The notes below the pieces were generated by a model. That model worked only from the letters and a program-made list of their open reading frames with translations, did not search any database and was not told the origin of the DNA. From positions 1-17,075 of the forward strand of contig JADJMV010000022.1 of the NCBI GenBank assembly GCA_016709445.1: 17,075 bases of DNA, given 5' to 3'. Of the stretch, positions 16,470 to 17,075 are shown one piece after another. The DNA is from Phycisphaerales bacterium. Lineage in GTDB: Bacteria; Planctomycetota; Phycisphaerae; Phycisphaerales; UBA1924. A program made the translations under genes and the position numbers. The first letter of the stretch is position 1, and each line of letters opens with the position of its first letter.

Positions 16470-17046
16470 CCCCCGTGCCACCGCTCGCACCGCCTTGGGG
16501 ACTTCCGCCCATGTCTGAATCCGGGATGCCGGCCACAAATGGGCTCAGGCCTGGCCAAGGGAAGCCAGCCATCCGCAGGGTTCAGCGCCGGGCCCTGGAT
16601 GCCCACGGGATGCCCACGGGATGACCCGTGTCGCCGTGCCCCGCATGGCCCACAGGACCGGCCCGGCAACCCCGTGGCTTGGGTCCCCCCGACGCAACCC
16701 ACCTGCACCGCCGTCGCGCTGACCGGATCTGCGTGGACCGCACGCCGTGTCCTTCAACGCCTCCACCCCGAGCACCAGGTCCGGGCTCACGCCGACACAC
16801 CCTGCCAAGCAACCGCCCCACTCGGTCTCAGTCAATCACGCAGGCCGCAACTCCAATCGGCCCTCAGATCTTCCGGCTCTGACGGGCTGTCGCGCCCGGC
16901 TGATCCGCGCCGCGGCCGGCGATCACCTCGACGCGCCACGCTCCATGCGCCCCCCGACGCCGCCGCGCCCGCTCAAGCCCCCCAACGAGCCACAAAGAGC
17001 CCGTCGCGCAAACAACCAGCCGAGCGATCACGCAACGCCATCCAAC
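16470..17046. other. Gap of 577 bases without a supported gene
   Basis: Open frames here are short, overlap on both strands, lack ribosome sites and give low-complexity Pro/Arg/Gly-rich translations, so none is called. The only structure noticed is the small tandem repeat and hairpin at 16599-16630. The region lies between a terminator at its right end and the dockerin promoter at its left. Confidence 0.5.
16599..16630. repeat. Tandem 11-base repeat running into a hairpin
   Basis: ATGCCCACGGG occurs twice back to back (16599-16609, 16610-16620). The end of the second copy, CACGGG (16615-16620), forms a perfect six-pair stem with CCCGTG (16625-16630) over an ATGA loop. Its function is unknown. 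Confidence 0.5.
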
Positions 17047-17069
17047 AAAAAAAGCCGCTCCAGGCGGCT
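17047..17069 (-). terminator. Rho-independent terminator of a leftward gene beyond the right edge
   Basis: On the minus strand AGCCGC, a five-base loop CTGGA and GCGGCT form a perfect six-pair stem directly followed by seven T (17053 down to 17047). This is the only canonical intrinsic terminator in the window and shows that a gene reading leftward ends just past base 17075. Confidence 0.85.
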
Positions 17070-17075
17070 CAGGGC

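Noticed and set aside
16545..16835. Short open frames on both strands in the right-hand gap
   Set aside because: There is no ribosome site and no recognisable domain, the composition is low-complexity, and several frames overlap.

Overview
This roughly 17 kb, GC-rich window looks like chromosomal DNA from a planctomycete, most likely the class Phycisphaerae. The reasons are two neighbouring secreted proteins ending in dockerin-type repeats whose last two residues are Gly-Cys, a pseudopilin with an RRAFTLIELLVVIAIIALLI start and a C-terminal VDGHV motif, and a long-signal exported proteome. No rRNA, tRNA, CRISPR array, phage gene or transposase was seen. The taxonomic call is inference from protein families; no search was run.

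Left part (1-2351, minus strand). A divergent folD, a tatA-type Sec-independent translocase subunit and a secreted parallel beta-helix gene all read leftward. The beta-helix gene carries an in-frame stop and a frameshift and runs off the left edge. FolD is odd: three residues needed for the bifunctional enzyme are all changed (Lys54 to Gln, Gln98 to His, Asp121 to Glu), with the flanking fold intact.

Centre-left (2431-7059, plus strand). NAD-dependent DNA ligase ligA, a CYTH-domain protein and glutamine-hydrolysing asparagine synthetase asnB are closely spaced and could be one transcript. A strong hairpin separates asnB from a convergent GNAT acetyltransferase gene (7102-7626, minus). This is divergent from a ChaN-like lipoprotein gene (7686-8636), followed by a pseudopilin gene (8685-9476).

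Centre-right (9498-12563). A secreted protein with a transglutaminase-like core that has lost the catalytic Cys and His reads leftward. It is divergent from fumC (class II fumarase), whose leader folds into three consecutive hairpins, the last placing the Shine-Dalgarno sequence in its loop.

Right part (12572-17075). Three exported-protein genes read leftward: a small secreted orphan, a beta-propeller protein with about seven repeats plus an Ig-like segment and GC-type dockerin, and a second GC-dockerin protein with a GTG start. A TetR-operator-like palindrome and a possible promoter lie upstream of this set. About 570 bases of apparently gene-free DNA follow, and the window ends in a canonical intrinsic terminator for a leftward gene beyond the right edge.

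Most of the window is housekeeping mixed with planctomycete-style exported proteins. The items most worth a second look are the variant FolD, the catalytically dead transglutaminase fold, the propeller/GC-dockerin pair and the structured fumC leader.
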